Part shown: piece after piece, positions 1 through 6,363 of the stretch
How the letters are laid out: every line of letters begins with the position of its first letter
Position numbering within the stretch: position 1 is the stretch's first letter
DNA from: Anaerolineaceae bacterium
Lineage (GTDB): Bacteria; Chloroflexota; Anaerolineae; Anaerolineales; Anaerolineaceae
DNA: 9,795 bases
Direction of reading: 5' to 3'
Assembly: GCA_003532515.1 (NCBI GenBank)
Contig: DOEX01000261.1
Location: 1-9,795 of the forward strand
The notes under the pieces: generated by a model
Seen by the model: the letters and a program-made list of their open reading frames with translations, nothing else
The model's database searches: none
What the model was told of the DNA's origin: nothing
Program-made: the position numbers and the translations under genes

Positions 1-207
1 GTTTGTACCATAAAGCCTCCAATAAATTCAGATGCTAAAAGTATAAGTCAAGTTTGAGAGGAAAACAGCAAGTTGTAAGTCAGTTTCCGTTAGTTAACCT
101 GGGCTGAGATTCAATCCTGGAAATTTCATTCCGAGCTGTTGAAAATTTAGCTCAAGATTAAGGTCTGATTTCCCCAAGATGAGAGATAGGTCTGGAGAGA
201 CAACGGC
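1..207. other. Gene-free leader region at the window edge
   Basis: No coding region can be supported here. The first 57 bases are open in frame 1 and stop at TGA 55-57, so they could be the last 18 codons of a gene entering from the left, but nothing else supports this. A short direct repeat is visible: TAAGTCA followed by GTTT at 44-55 (with one extra A) and again at 76-86. A CTGAGA at 104-109 recalls a TPP riboswitch core, but the rest of that riboswitch is missing. Confidence 0.4.
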
Positions 208-236
208 TTGTAACTTGCCAGACGGCAATGTATACT
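208..236 (+). promoter_or_regulatory. Promoter of the methyltransferase/deacetylase pair
   Basis: The -35 is TTGTAA (208-213) and the -10 is TATACT (231-236), separated by exactly 17 bp. Transcription would start near 243, leaving a leader of about 25 nt before the ATG at 268. The -35 lies inside an inverted repeat, GTCTGG (190-195) with CCAGAC (218-223). The hexamers match the sigma-70 consensus 4/6 and 5/6. Confidence 0.55.
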
Positions 237-242
237 TAGATT

Positions 243-256
243 TTAGAATTTTCTAA
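243..256. promoter_or_regulatory. Perfect inverted repeat at the predicted start site (candidate operator)
   Basis: TTAGAA (243-248), TT, TTCTAA (251-256) form a perfect 14-bp inverted repeat. It begins seven bases after the -10 and ends just before the Shine-Dalgarno at 259-263. That is a classic place for a repressor operator. It is AT-rich, so chance is possible, and no regulator is known for it. Confidence 0.35.
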
Positions 257-267
257 TCGAGGTAATA

Positions 268-1068
268 ATGAAGATTGATTTTCAAGAAACAACCGATGAC
301 CTTGCCAAGCGCATCAACATCCACTCGCAGTTTGGGAGCCGTGATATCGACCAATGGATGCTCGAGATTCTCGATCTCCAGCCGGGAATCAAAATTATGG
401 ATGCTGGGTGTGGCTCAGGTAAACAATGTTTCTCTTTCTACCATCACCTGAACGGAGATGCTGAAATCATTGGCACTGACGTTTCGGAATCCCTGCTGGA
501 CGAAGCCCGCACAAAAAACCAGGAAATAAACAATGCGATCGAGTTCAAGTTTCTCGATTTCAACTTGCCTTTTGATTTACCTGATAACTACTACGATTTA
601 ATTTCTGCTTGTTTTACTATCTATTACGCGCAAGACATCCCCTTCACTCTCTCTGAGATGCATCGCCTGCTCGTCCCTGGTGGTCGCCTGTTCACTACCG
701 GTCCGATGCCAAGTAATAAACAGCTTTTTTACGACATTATCCGAGAGGCGACCGGCAAGCCCATCCCGCCTATGCCTGGCAGCTCGCGTTATGCTTCCGA
801 AATATATGGGACGATGCAGGAGCTTTTCAGCAAAACTGAACAACACATTTTCGAAAATCCCCTGACCTTCGAGTCAGTTGAGCCGTTCATGGTTTATACC
901 CGTGCGTCCATGTCTGAAGACCGACGACTGTGGAATTCTCTCTTCCAGACGCATGAAGAATTCGAAAACACAATGGCAGCAATCGAAAAAACAGCACAGA
1001 AATTTCTCGAAAGAGATGGCAAGTTAGTCATGACCAAGGTCGTGGGCGGCTTCATCGCCACTAAATGA
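268..1068 (+). CDS. Class I SAM-dependent methyltransferase
   Basis: This is a cytosolic 266-residue protein with the Rossmann-type methyltransferase fold. Motif I, which binds S-adenosylmethionine, is DAGCGSG at residues 45-51. The acidic end of strand 2 is IIGTDVS (67-73). The motif around LDFNLPFDLPDNYYDL (96-111) and LLVPGGRLFTTGP (134-146) match the Methyltransf_11/25 type of core, found in enzymes acting on small molecules, quinones or glycans. The C-terminal 110 residues are more variable and would hold the substrate-binding part. ATG 268 is preceded by GAGGT (259-263), a well-placed ribosome site. The stop overlaps the next upstream ATG (ATGA, 1065-1068), and the PIG-L gene follows at once, so the two are likely co-transcribed. 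The substrate cannot be read from the sequence. Confidence 0.88.
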   Translation: MKIDFQETTDDLAKRINIHSQFGSRDIDQWMLEILDLQPGIKIMDAGCGSGKQCFSFYHHLNGDAEIIGTDVSESLLDEARTKNQEINNAIEFKFLDFNLPFDLPDNYYDLISACFTIYYAQDIPFTLSEMHRLLVPGGRLFTTGPMPSNKQLFYDIIREATGKPIPPMPGSSRYASEIYGTMQELFSKTEQHIFENPLTFESVEPFMVYTRASMSEDRRLWNSLFQTHEEFENTMAAIEKTAQKFLERDGKLVMTKVVGGFIATK

Positions 1069-1071
1069 GGG
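1067..1071 (+). promoter_or_regulatory. Shine-Dalgarno that selects the 1077 start of the deacetylase
   Basis: GAGGG at 1067-1071 overlaps the stop of the methyltransferase and sits 5 nt before ATG 1077. The alternative in-frame ATG at 1065 has no comparable purine tract upstream. The 1077 start is therefore preferred, and translation of the two genes is probably coupled. Confidence 0.5.
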
Positions 1072-1076
1072 CAATT

Positions 1077-1724
1077 ATGAAAAACATGACTTTTTATGGG
1101 AAATCTTTGCTGTTTCTGGGCGCTCACCCTGATGATATTGAACTGGGTTGCGGTGCCCTTTTGGCAGATTTAGTAGGACTGGCAGATGTGTTCTGTATGA
1201 CCTTCTCGGATAACAAAAAGAACCCTGATTTACAAAATCTTGCAGATGAACATTCAAACAGCATGCATGTTTTGGGTCTGAAGGATCACCAATTCGGATT
1301 AGGCAGCTACGAAACCAGGCGTTTCCCCGACTTCCGCCAGGAAATGCTCCAGGACATGCTGAACCTTCGCAAAAAGTACCAGCCCGAAATTGTGTTCGTC
1401 AATACAGCCAAGGATATCCACCAGGATCATCAGACCCTGACTGAGGAAGCTACCCGGGCGTTTCGCGGAACTACCGTGTTAGGGTATGACGTATTACGCA
1501 GCAGTTATGGTTTCTTCCCCCATTTTTTAGCAGAGGTTAGTGAAAAAGCAGTGGAAACAAAAATAGCAGCCCTGGCTGAATATTCCACCTATGCGGGTCG
1601 CTATTATTTTGCTCCGGATATCATTCGCGCAACCGCGATCCGTCATGGTGCTTTGGCTGAACGTCCCTACGCAGAGGGATTTGATATCATCCGAATTGTT
1701 GGTCAGTTTTCTAAAACAGATTAA
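1077..1724 (+). CDS. PIG-L family (LmbE-type) zinc-dependent N-deacetylase
   Basis: The protein is 215 residues from ATG 1077 (219 from ATG 1065). The family signature AHPDDIELGCG lies at residues 16-26, with H17 and D20 as expected zinc ligands and D19 as the likely general base. HQDH at 115-118 supplies the usual third zinc ligand region. The tail R-P-Y-A-E-G-F near residues 196-202 is also typical. Members hydrolyse the N-acetyl group of GlcNAc-type sugars or sugar conjugates, for example in mycothiol, GPI precursor or antibiotic pathways. No signal peptide is seen, so it should act in the cytosol. The pairing with a methyltransferase suggests modification of a glycan or glycosylated metabolite. 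Its last 14 bp overlap the 3' end of the convergent SH3-like gene. Confidence 0.87.
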   Translation: MKNMTFYGKSLLFLGAHPDDIELGCGALLADLVGLADVFCMTFSDNKKNPDLQNLADEHSNSMHVLGLKDHQFGLGSYETRRFPDFRQEMLQDMLNLRKKYQPEIVFVNTAKDIHQDHQTLTEEATRAFRGTTVLGYDVLRSSYGFFPHFLAEVSEKAVETKIAALAEYSTYAGRYYFAPDIIRATAIRHGALAERPYAEGFDIIRIVGQFSKTD

Positions 1725-2031
1725 GACTGTCCAGATCGAAATCCTCGAGAGGATCACTCTTCTTCTTTTTGGACACATAAGGTCGCACATTGACTGAATC
1801 AAGCGGGAACCAGAGGATTCGATCTGGCACCATCCACCCGTCAGTCAGGTAAACATTTTCTCTAAACTGCACAGCGATCAATTTGTTCTCAAATTGAACA
1901 ATCGTACCTTTCAGCCAATCGCGGATGCGCTGCCCCGCATTGTCTTCGTGATCGCAAAAGACTTCAACTCGATCGCCAATTTTGTAGGCTTCTTCTTCAT
2001 CAGGTGGTCTCATGTAGTTTGTATTTCTCAT
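1711..2031 (-). CDS. Small SH3/KOW-like hypothetical protein, last gene of the suf operon
   Basis: This 106-residue acidic protein has no family I can name. Residues 17-84 alternate short hydrophobic and polar stretches typical of a small beta-barrel (SH3, Tudor or KOW type): KIGDRVEVF (17-25), WLKGTIVQF (39-47), LIAVQFREN (51-59) and GWMVPDRILWF (65-75). A lysine run (88-91) precedes an acidic tail ending in LNLF. It starts 27 bp after sufD on the same strand, preceded by AAGGAG (2045-2050) with a rather long 13-nt spacing; a second ATG at codon 7 has no better site. The position argues for co-transcription with sufCBD. Its 3' end overlaps the PIG-L gene by 14 bp. A role in Fe-S assembly is possible from context only. 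Confidence 0.7.
   Translation of the reverse strand: MRNTNYMRPPDEEEAYKIGDRVEVFCDHEDNAGQRIRDWLKGTIVQFENKLIAVQFRENVYLTDGWMVPDRILWFPLDSVNVRPYVSKKKKSDPLEDFDLDSLNLF
1741..1770 (+). terminator. Possible terminator of the methyltransferase/deacetylase transcript, inside a convergent gene
   Basis: ATCCTC (1741-1746), GA, GAGGAT (1749-1754) is a perfect inverted repeat, which as RNA gives a 5-bp stem with a CGAG loop. A T-rich run (1755-1770) follows. It begins 16 bases after the PIG-L stop and lies within the last codons of the opposite-strand SH3-like gene. The stem is short, so efficiency is doubtful. Confidence 0.35.
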
Positions 2032-2058
2032 ATTTTTGGAGTTTCTCCTTGCCCTGTC

Positions 2059-3345
2059 TTACAGTCTCATTCTTTTCAATATCTCGTCACGTAATTCTTC
2101 CCGCGACGTTTCGAGCGCAAATTGTTGAATTACCTGATTACAGAAGCCTTCCACAATTAACAATTCGGCTTCTTTTGGTGGAATTCCTCGCGCCTGAAGA
2201 TAATACATTTCCTCTGCATCAATATTCCCCATGGTCGCACCGTGAGAGCATTTGACGTCATCGTTATGAATTTCAAGCCCAGGTATGGATTTCACGTCAG
2301 CGCTATCATCCAGAACCAGGCTTTTATTACTTTGATAGGCATCCGTTTTCCTGGCATCCGGATCAACATAGATCATCCCATGCCAGATTGAACGACCATC
2401 TTTGCTGGCAACACTTTTATATAACAAGTTGCTGTATGTCTGCTCAGCCCAGTGATTTTGACGGGTATCCAGGTTGATCACTTGCCCGGCTGATGGGAAC
2501 ATGACACCATTCAAATTTGCCTGGCTTCCCTGACCATCCAATTCAACCCTGATAAAGTTCTTACTGGTTTTGCCTCCAACGGCGGCATAATTCCATTCTA
2601 ATTGGGCATCCGTACCCAGGCTGGCTACTTCGTGGGTGATATTCCAGATATTATGATCAAACTGCTGGCGTTCGTCCAACTGAAGATTGCTGCGATCACC
2701 CAAATGAACATTAAGAGTGCCATTATGAAACCCACTTTGAGAGACAAAATCATTGACCCAAACCAATTCCAGTTTGAGGCTTGCCCCTTCTTCCAGCCAC
2801 ACCAGATTCCTCGTGAAGGCTGCCCGGTTCTCCAGGGAGACGTCCATGGAACATTGGACCACGCCTTCAATACTAACGCCCTGCGGAACAAAAACCACTA
2901 AACCGTCATTGGCAAGGGCTGAAGGCAATGCTGCAAACAAGCCATCGTTAACCATTTTGAAATCTGCTAAAAGTCTGACTGGCAGGTCGACTCTTGAAGT
3001 TAAAAGTTCTCGCAAGGTAGTTACTAGGACACCTTTGGGAAAAGCGCTTATGACAGTGCTTTGCTCTTGATTCTGGTGAATTTGACGGGTGGTGAGGTGG
3101 ATCGGGCTACTGCTTGTGTTGAGATCCAATTCTTCCAAATCGAGCTCTTTGTAATCCATCCAGCGCCAGCTCTCTTCTTTTCGATTGGGAAATTCCTGAC
3201 TCGTTGCAACTTTCCAAGCCGACTGAAGCTGAGAATGAAATTCCTGCGGGTGATTCTCGAGATTATCTTGAAATCTTGTTTCCCAGGATGCAGGCAGTTC
3301 ATTTTTTTTGAAAATTTGGTAAGGTGTATTCGCTGTGATCGTCAT
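2059..3345 (-). CDS. sufD: Fe-S cluster assembly protein SufD
   Basis: SufD is a 428-residue scaffold subunit that pairs with SufB in the cytosolic SufBC2D complex, where Fe-S clusters are built. The sequence carries the beta-helix core of the SufB/SufD family and the C-terminal signature CSHGATMGNID at residues 366-376. H368 corresponds to the histidine known to matter in Escherichia coli SufD at the SufB-SufD interface. The following MYYLQARGI and EAELLIVEGF stretches are the contact region for SufC. The N-terminal 80 residues contain the typical helical ESWRWMDYKEL (58-68). The ATG lies 2 bp from the sufB stop, with a weak purine tract (TAGGG), which suggests translational coupling to sufB. 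Length and motifs look complete. Confidence 0.93.
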   Translation of the reverse strand: MTITANTPYQIFKKNELPASWETRFQDNLENHPQEFHSQLQSAWKVATSQEFPNRKEESWRWMDYKELDLEELDLNTSSSPIHLTTRQIHQNQEQSTVISAFPKGVLVTTLRELLTSRVDLPVRLLADFKMVNDGLFAALPSALANDGLVVFVPQGVSIEGVVQCSMDVSLENRAAFTRNLVWLEEGASLKLELVWVNDFVSQSGFHNGTLNVHLGDRSNLQLDERQQFDHNIWNITHEVASLGTDAQLEWNYAAVGGKTSKNFIRVELDGQGSQANLNGVMFPSAGQVINLDTRQNHWAEQTYSNLLYKSVASKDGRSIWHGMIYVDPDARKTDAYQSNKSLVLDDSADVKSIPGLEIHNDDVKCSHGATMGNIDAEEMYYLQARGIPPKEAELLIVEGFCNQVIQQFALETSREELRDEILKRMRL

Positions 3346-3347
3346 AA

Positions 3348-4763
3348 TTACCCTACCGACCCGACCATCTGGAGTTGGATTAGTTTGTTCATTTCTACAG
3401 CATATTCCATCGGCAATTCTTTTACCAGAGGTTCGATGAAACCTGAAACGATCATCGTTGTTGCTTCTTCCTGGCTCAAGCCGCGACTGGTCAGATAAAA
3501 CAATTGCTCCTCACCCACCTTGCTTACAGAAGCTTCATGTCCAATACTGACGTCATCGGATCCCGTATCAATAGTTGGCCAGGTGTCTGTACGTGATTCT
3601 GGATCCAGCAAAAGTGCGTCGCAGACTACATTGGACCTGACATTTTTCAAGTCCCGGGCTACTTTTACCAGTCCCCGGTATGATGCCTGTCCGTTACCGC
3701 GTGAGATCGATTTTGATGTGATTTTGCTGCTCGTATTGGAAGCAAAATGTACCATTTTTGATCCAGCATCCTGAATCTGACCGGGTCCAGCAAAAGCAAC
3801 GGAGAGCATCTCTCCATGTGCGCCTTCTCCACGCAAGTAACAGGAGGGGTATTTCATGGTAACTTTCGAACCCAGGTTGGCATCCACCCACTCCATCGTG
3901 CCATTCTCAAAAACAGAGGCACGCTGCGTGACCAGATTGTAGACATTCGTTGACCAATTCTGGATGGTGGAGTAACGTACGCGGGCACCATTTTTAACGA
4001 CAATTTCAATGACACCGCTGTGATAGGATTCGGTAGTGTAAGTTGGGGCTGTACAGCCTTCCACATAATGGACCTGGGAACCTTCATCAGCAATGATCAG
4101 AGTTCGCTCAAACTGACCGATACTGGCGTTATTTAAGCGAAAATAAGCCTGCAGAGGCAAGTCCACTTTAACCCCTTTAGGAACGTAAACAAACGATCCA
4201 CCGGACCAAACAGCGCTGTTCAAGGCTGAAAATTTATTATCCTGGATCGGCACAACAGTCGAAAAATACTCTTTGAATAAGTCAGGATACTGCTTGAGCC
4301 CATTTTCAATACTCAAAAAAATAACGCCTTGTTTCTCAAGATGTTCATTGATATTGTGGTAGACCATTTCAGAATCGTATTGTGCGCCAACACCAGCCAG
4401 GTATTTTTGTTCAGCTTCTGGTAGGCCTAACCGGTCAAACGTGTTTTTTATCGTATCTGGCACATCATCCCAGGATTTTTGGTCAATCTCTTCGGGTCGC
4501 ACATAAAAATAAATCTCATCCAGGTTCAACCCGCTCAGATCAGGACCCCAGCTGGGCATGGGTCGTTCGAGAAAATGGCGATAGGCTTTAAGGCGGAATT
4601 CCAGCATCCATTCAGGCTCTTCTTTGAAGGCAGAAATTTGGCGAATAACCTCTTCATCCAAACCTTTTCTGCTCTTAAAACTGGAACGATCAGGGTCGCT
4701 GAACCCATGTTCATAGTCTTTGCCAAGGTTGGCTAGCAAATCTTTATCGATAGATTCTGTCAT
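3348..4763 (-). CDS. sufB: Fe-S cluster assembly protein SufB
   Basis: SufB, 471 residues, is the main scaffold on which the cluster is assembled with sulfur from a desulfurase; it acts as SufBC2D. The invariant cysteine lies in VVCDALLLDPESR, C381, equivalent to the essential cysteine near the end of the E. coli protein. GHEASVSKVGEEQLFYL (408-424) includes E410, the conserved glutamate at the interface with SufD. The N-terminus has WMLEFRLKA (52-60), WGPDLSGLN and YFYVRPE, all characteristic. I do not see the N-terminal CxxCxxxC motif present in some SufB proteins. It starts 8 bp after sufC, with AAGG (TAAGGC) as ribosome site. Full length for the family. Confidence 0.96.
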   Translation of the reverse strand: MTESIDKDLLANLGKDYEHGFSDPDRSSFKSRKGLDEEVIRQISAFKEEPEWMLEFRLKAYRHFLERPMPSWGPDLSGLNLDEIYFYVRPEEIDQKSWDDVPDTIKNTFDRLGLPEAEQKYLAGVGAQYDSEMVYHNINEHLEKQGVIFLSIENGLKQYPDLFKEYFSTVVPIQDNKFSALNSAVWSGGSFVYVPKGVKVDLPLQAYFRLNNASIGQFERTLIIADEGSQVHYVEGCTAPTYTTESYHSGVIEIVVKNGARVRYSTIQNWSTNVYNLVTQRASVFENGTMEWVDANLGSKVTMKYPSCYLRGEGAHGEMLSVAFAGPGQIQDAGSKMVHFASNTSSKITSKSISRGNGQASYRGLVKVARDLKNVRSNVVCDALLLDPESRTDTWPTIDTGSDDVSIGHEASVSKVGEEQLFYLTSRGLSQEEATTMIVSGFIEPLVKELPMEYAVEMNKLIQLQMVGSVG

Positions 4764-4771
4764 TGTTAGCC

Positions 4772-5560
4772 TTACGATTTGTTCCCGGAGTCTTCTAAAT
4801 TATCAAATTCATCTCTGACCCAGTCATAACCATGTTCTTCAAGTTTCAAAGCCAGTTCTGGTCCGCCAGTCTCGACGATTCTTCCGTCAAAGAGGATATG
4901 CACAAAATCGGGTTTGATATAGTTTAACAAACGCTGATAATGCGTAATAACCAGGATGCCAAGGCTATTACCAGCCAGTGAATTTACTCCTTCCGAAACA
5001 ATTCTGATCGCGTCAATATCGAGACCGGAATCGGTCTCATCCATGATCGCAAATTTTGGTTCAAGCATCGCCATTTGAAGAACCTCAGCGCGTTTTTTTT
5101 CGCCGCCCGAAAAGCCTTCATTAAGATAGCGCCCGCCGAAACTGTAGTCCATTTTAAGTAAGTCCATTTTCGCTTTCATTTTCTTGCGAAATTCGACCAG
5201 GGAAATTCCTTTGGAATTGGGGTCAAGGGCTTTGAGTTTTGCGTTCACAGCCACTCTCAAGAAATTTGCCATGGTTACACCCGGGATGGAAACAGGGTAT
5301 TGAAAAGCAAGGAAGATGCCTCTATGTGAACGCTCGTCGACCGCCAGAGAGGTAATGTCTTTACCATCTAACAATATCTGCCCTTCTGTGATTTCATTCT
5401 TTGGATGTCCCATGATGGCGTTTGAAAGGGTTGATTTGCCGGCTCCATTAGGTCCCATCAACGCGTGGACTTCACCCTGATTGATCGTCAAATTAAAGCC
5501 TCTGATGATTTCCTGACCGCCAACATTGACATGCAGATTTTTGATTTCTAAGGTAGACAT
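4772..5560 (-). CDS. sufC: Fe-S cluster assembly ATPase SufC
   Basis: SufC, 262 residues, is the soluble ABC-type ATPase whose dimerisation drives conformational change in the SufB-SufD scaffold. All nucleotide-binding elements are intact: Walker A GPNGAGKST (36-44), Q-loop Q87 in FLAFQYP, signature FSGGEKKR (150-157), Walker B ending in MDE (173-175), D-loop SGLD (178-181) and switch histidine H207 in ITHYQR. The KKRAEVLQ after the signature and the ETDSGLD wording are specific to SufC rather than transport ATPases. It is first in the operon; a GAGGA tract lies about 10 nt upstream of the ATG. No transmembrane partner is nearby, as expected. The order C-B-D differs from the C-D-S-U-B order of Bacillus-type operons. 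Confidence 0.97.
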   Translation of the reverse strand: MSTLEIKNLHVNVGGQEIIRGFNLTINQGEVHALMGPNGAGKSTLSNAIMGHPKNEITEGQILLDGKDITSLAVDERSHRGIFLAFQYPVSIPGVTMANFLRVAVNAKLKALDPNSKGISLVEFRKKMKAKMDLLKMDYSFGGRYLNEGFSGGEKKRAEVLQMAMLEPKFAIMDETDSGLDIDAIRIVSEGVNSLAGNSLGILVITHYQRLLNYIKPDFVHILFDGRIVETGGPELALKLEEHGYDWVRDEFDNLEDSGNKS

Positions 5561-5602
5561 AAAGGTTTTTTCCTCGATAGTTCTTCTGAAATGACTTGCG
5601 GC

Positions 5603-5631
5603 ATTATAGCAGATTGAGGAGGCAAAGTCAA
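5603..5631 (-). promoter_or_regulatory. Strong sigma-70-type promoter of the suf operon
   Basis: Read on the - strand, TTGACT (5631-5626) and TATAAT (5608-5603) are separated by exactly 17 bp, matching the consensus 5/6 and 6/6. Transcription would start near 5596, giving a leader of about 36 nt to sufC. This is the best promoter in the window, so unrepressed expression should be high. That makes a repressor, such as the SufR-like protein encoded at 8161, plausible. Confidence 0.75.
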
Positions 5632-5677
5632 TTTATTATAGAAAAGTATAGTTTATTAACATTTCCAAGCACCCTAG

Positions 5678-5688
5678 ACAATAATTGT
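5678..5688. promoter_or_regulatory. Perfect inverted repeat between divergent promoters
   Basis: ACAAT (5678-5682), A, ATTGT (5684-5688) form a perfect 11-bp inverted repeat. It lies about 47 bp upstream of the suf -35 and overlaps a possible -35 of the LysM gene. It could be an operator for the LysM gene or for both genes. In AT-rich DNA a 5-bp arm can arise by chance. Confidence 0.25.
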
Positions 5689-5711
5689 ATATTTTCCAGC
5701 TGATGTATAAT
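5685..5711 (+). promoter_or_regulatory. Probable promoter of the LysM/DhaL-like pair
   Basis: A perfect -10, TATAAT, stands at 5706-5711. The best upstream -35 is TTGTAT (5685-5690), but the spacer is only 15 bp. The leader would be about 87 nt and contains a second perfect inverted repeat, ATGAA-T-TTCAT (5761-5771). It is divergent from the suf promoter; the two -10 elements are about 98 bp apart. Confidence 0.4.
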
Positions 5712-5804
5712 AATATGAATCAGGAACAGGAATCATTCACTGTTCATTAATTACATTGTGATGAATTTCATAAAATCATAGCCAAAGAATAAGGAGAAAT
5801 TAAC

Positions 5805-6347
5805 ATGGCAGACCAGAAAAAAGGAATTTTCAGCAAACTTTTCGGAAAGAAAGACGACGCAAAAGAGACTATCGAAGAAGTTGCAAAAGACGTGAAATCT
5901 GAGGCAGAAATCGCTGCAGAGAACGCCAAGCGCGTTGCTGAAGCCGCAGCCCAGAAAGCTGAAACCGAAGCCCGCAAGGCAGAATATGAAGCGCAAAAGC
6001 TCGCCAGCGAAGCTCAAGAAAAACTTGAAGAAGCAAAACGCGAAGCTCGTGAAGCACTGGAAGACGCTAAGGAAGCTGCTAAAGAAAAACTCGAGGAAAT
6101 GGGTTCTAAGAAAGACGACCTTGCCAAAGAAATGGCAGCAAAAGCTGCTGCTGCTTACATCGATAATTACACCGTCCAGGCAAATGACACCCTCAGCCAT
6201 ATCGCTAATCGCTTCTATGGCAAAGCCACGCCTGCATATTACACCCTGATTTATGAACACAATAAGGATGTAATCGGTGGCAACATGAACCTCATCAAAC
6301 CCGGCCAGGTATTACGCATCCCCGCCCTGCCTGACGATCTGAAATAG
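5805..6347 (+). CDS. Cytosolic helical (Ala/Lys/Glu-rich) protein with C-terminal LysM domain
   Basis: This 180-residue protein has three parts. Residues 1-17 are a short basic head with GIFSKLFGKK. Residues 18-117 are almost wholly Ala, Glu, Lys, Arg and Gln, with no Pro and a single Gly (G100), and should form one long charged helix or coiled coil resembling LEA-like or apolipoprotein-like segments. Residues 122-173 form a LysM domain: YTVQANDTLSHIANRFYG, YYTLIYEHNK and LIKPGQVLRIP. LysM usually binds peptidoglycan or chitin-type glycans, yet there is no signal peptide or membrane segment, so the product is probably intracellular, as in the E. coli BON-LysM protein Kbp. AAGGAG (5791-5796) supports the start. 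It sits 16 bp before the DhaL-like gene, so they are likely co-expressed. Function unknown. Confidence 0.85.
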   Translation: MADQKKGIFSKLFGKKDDAKETIEEVAKDVKSEAEIAAENAKRVAEAAAQKAETEARKAEYEAQKLASEAQEKLEEAKREAREALEDAKEAAKEKLEEMGSKKDDLAKEMAAKAAAAYIDNYTVQANDTLSHIANRFYGKATPAYYTLIYEHNKDVIGGNMNLIKPGQVLRIPALPDDLK

Positions 6348-6363
6348 GCAAAGGCAATTTTCG

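Noticed and set aside
98..125. TPP riboswitch-like CTGAGA in the leader region
   Set aside because: The rest of the conserved core (the segment before CTGAGA and the distal CTGATCTGG/TAATGCCAGCG-type part) is absent, the element lies upstream of the predicted promoter, and the downstream genes are not thiamine genes.
3061..3498. 145-codon reading frame on the + strand
   Set aside because: It is opposite to sufD and the end of sufB, both with strong family motifs, and its translation shows no recognisable feature.
5751..6260. Long reading frame on the - strand (169 codons) opposite the LysM gene
   Set aside because: It is the antisense shadow of an Ala/Lys/Glu-rich gene, giving a Phe/Leu/Ser-rich product without family features, and it has no good ribosome site. 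The + strand gene has LysM motifs and AAGGAG.
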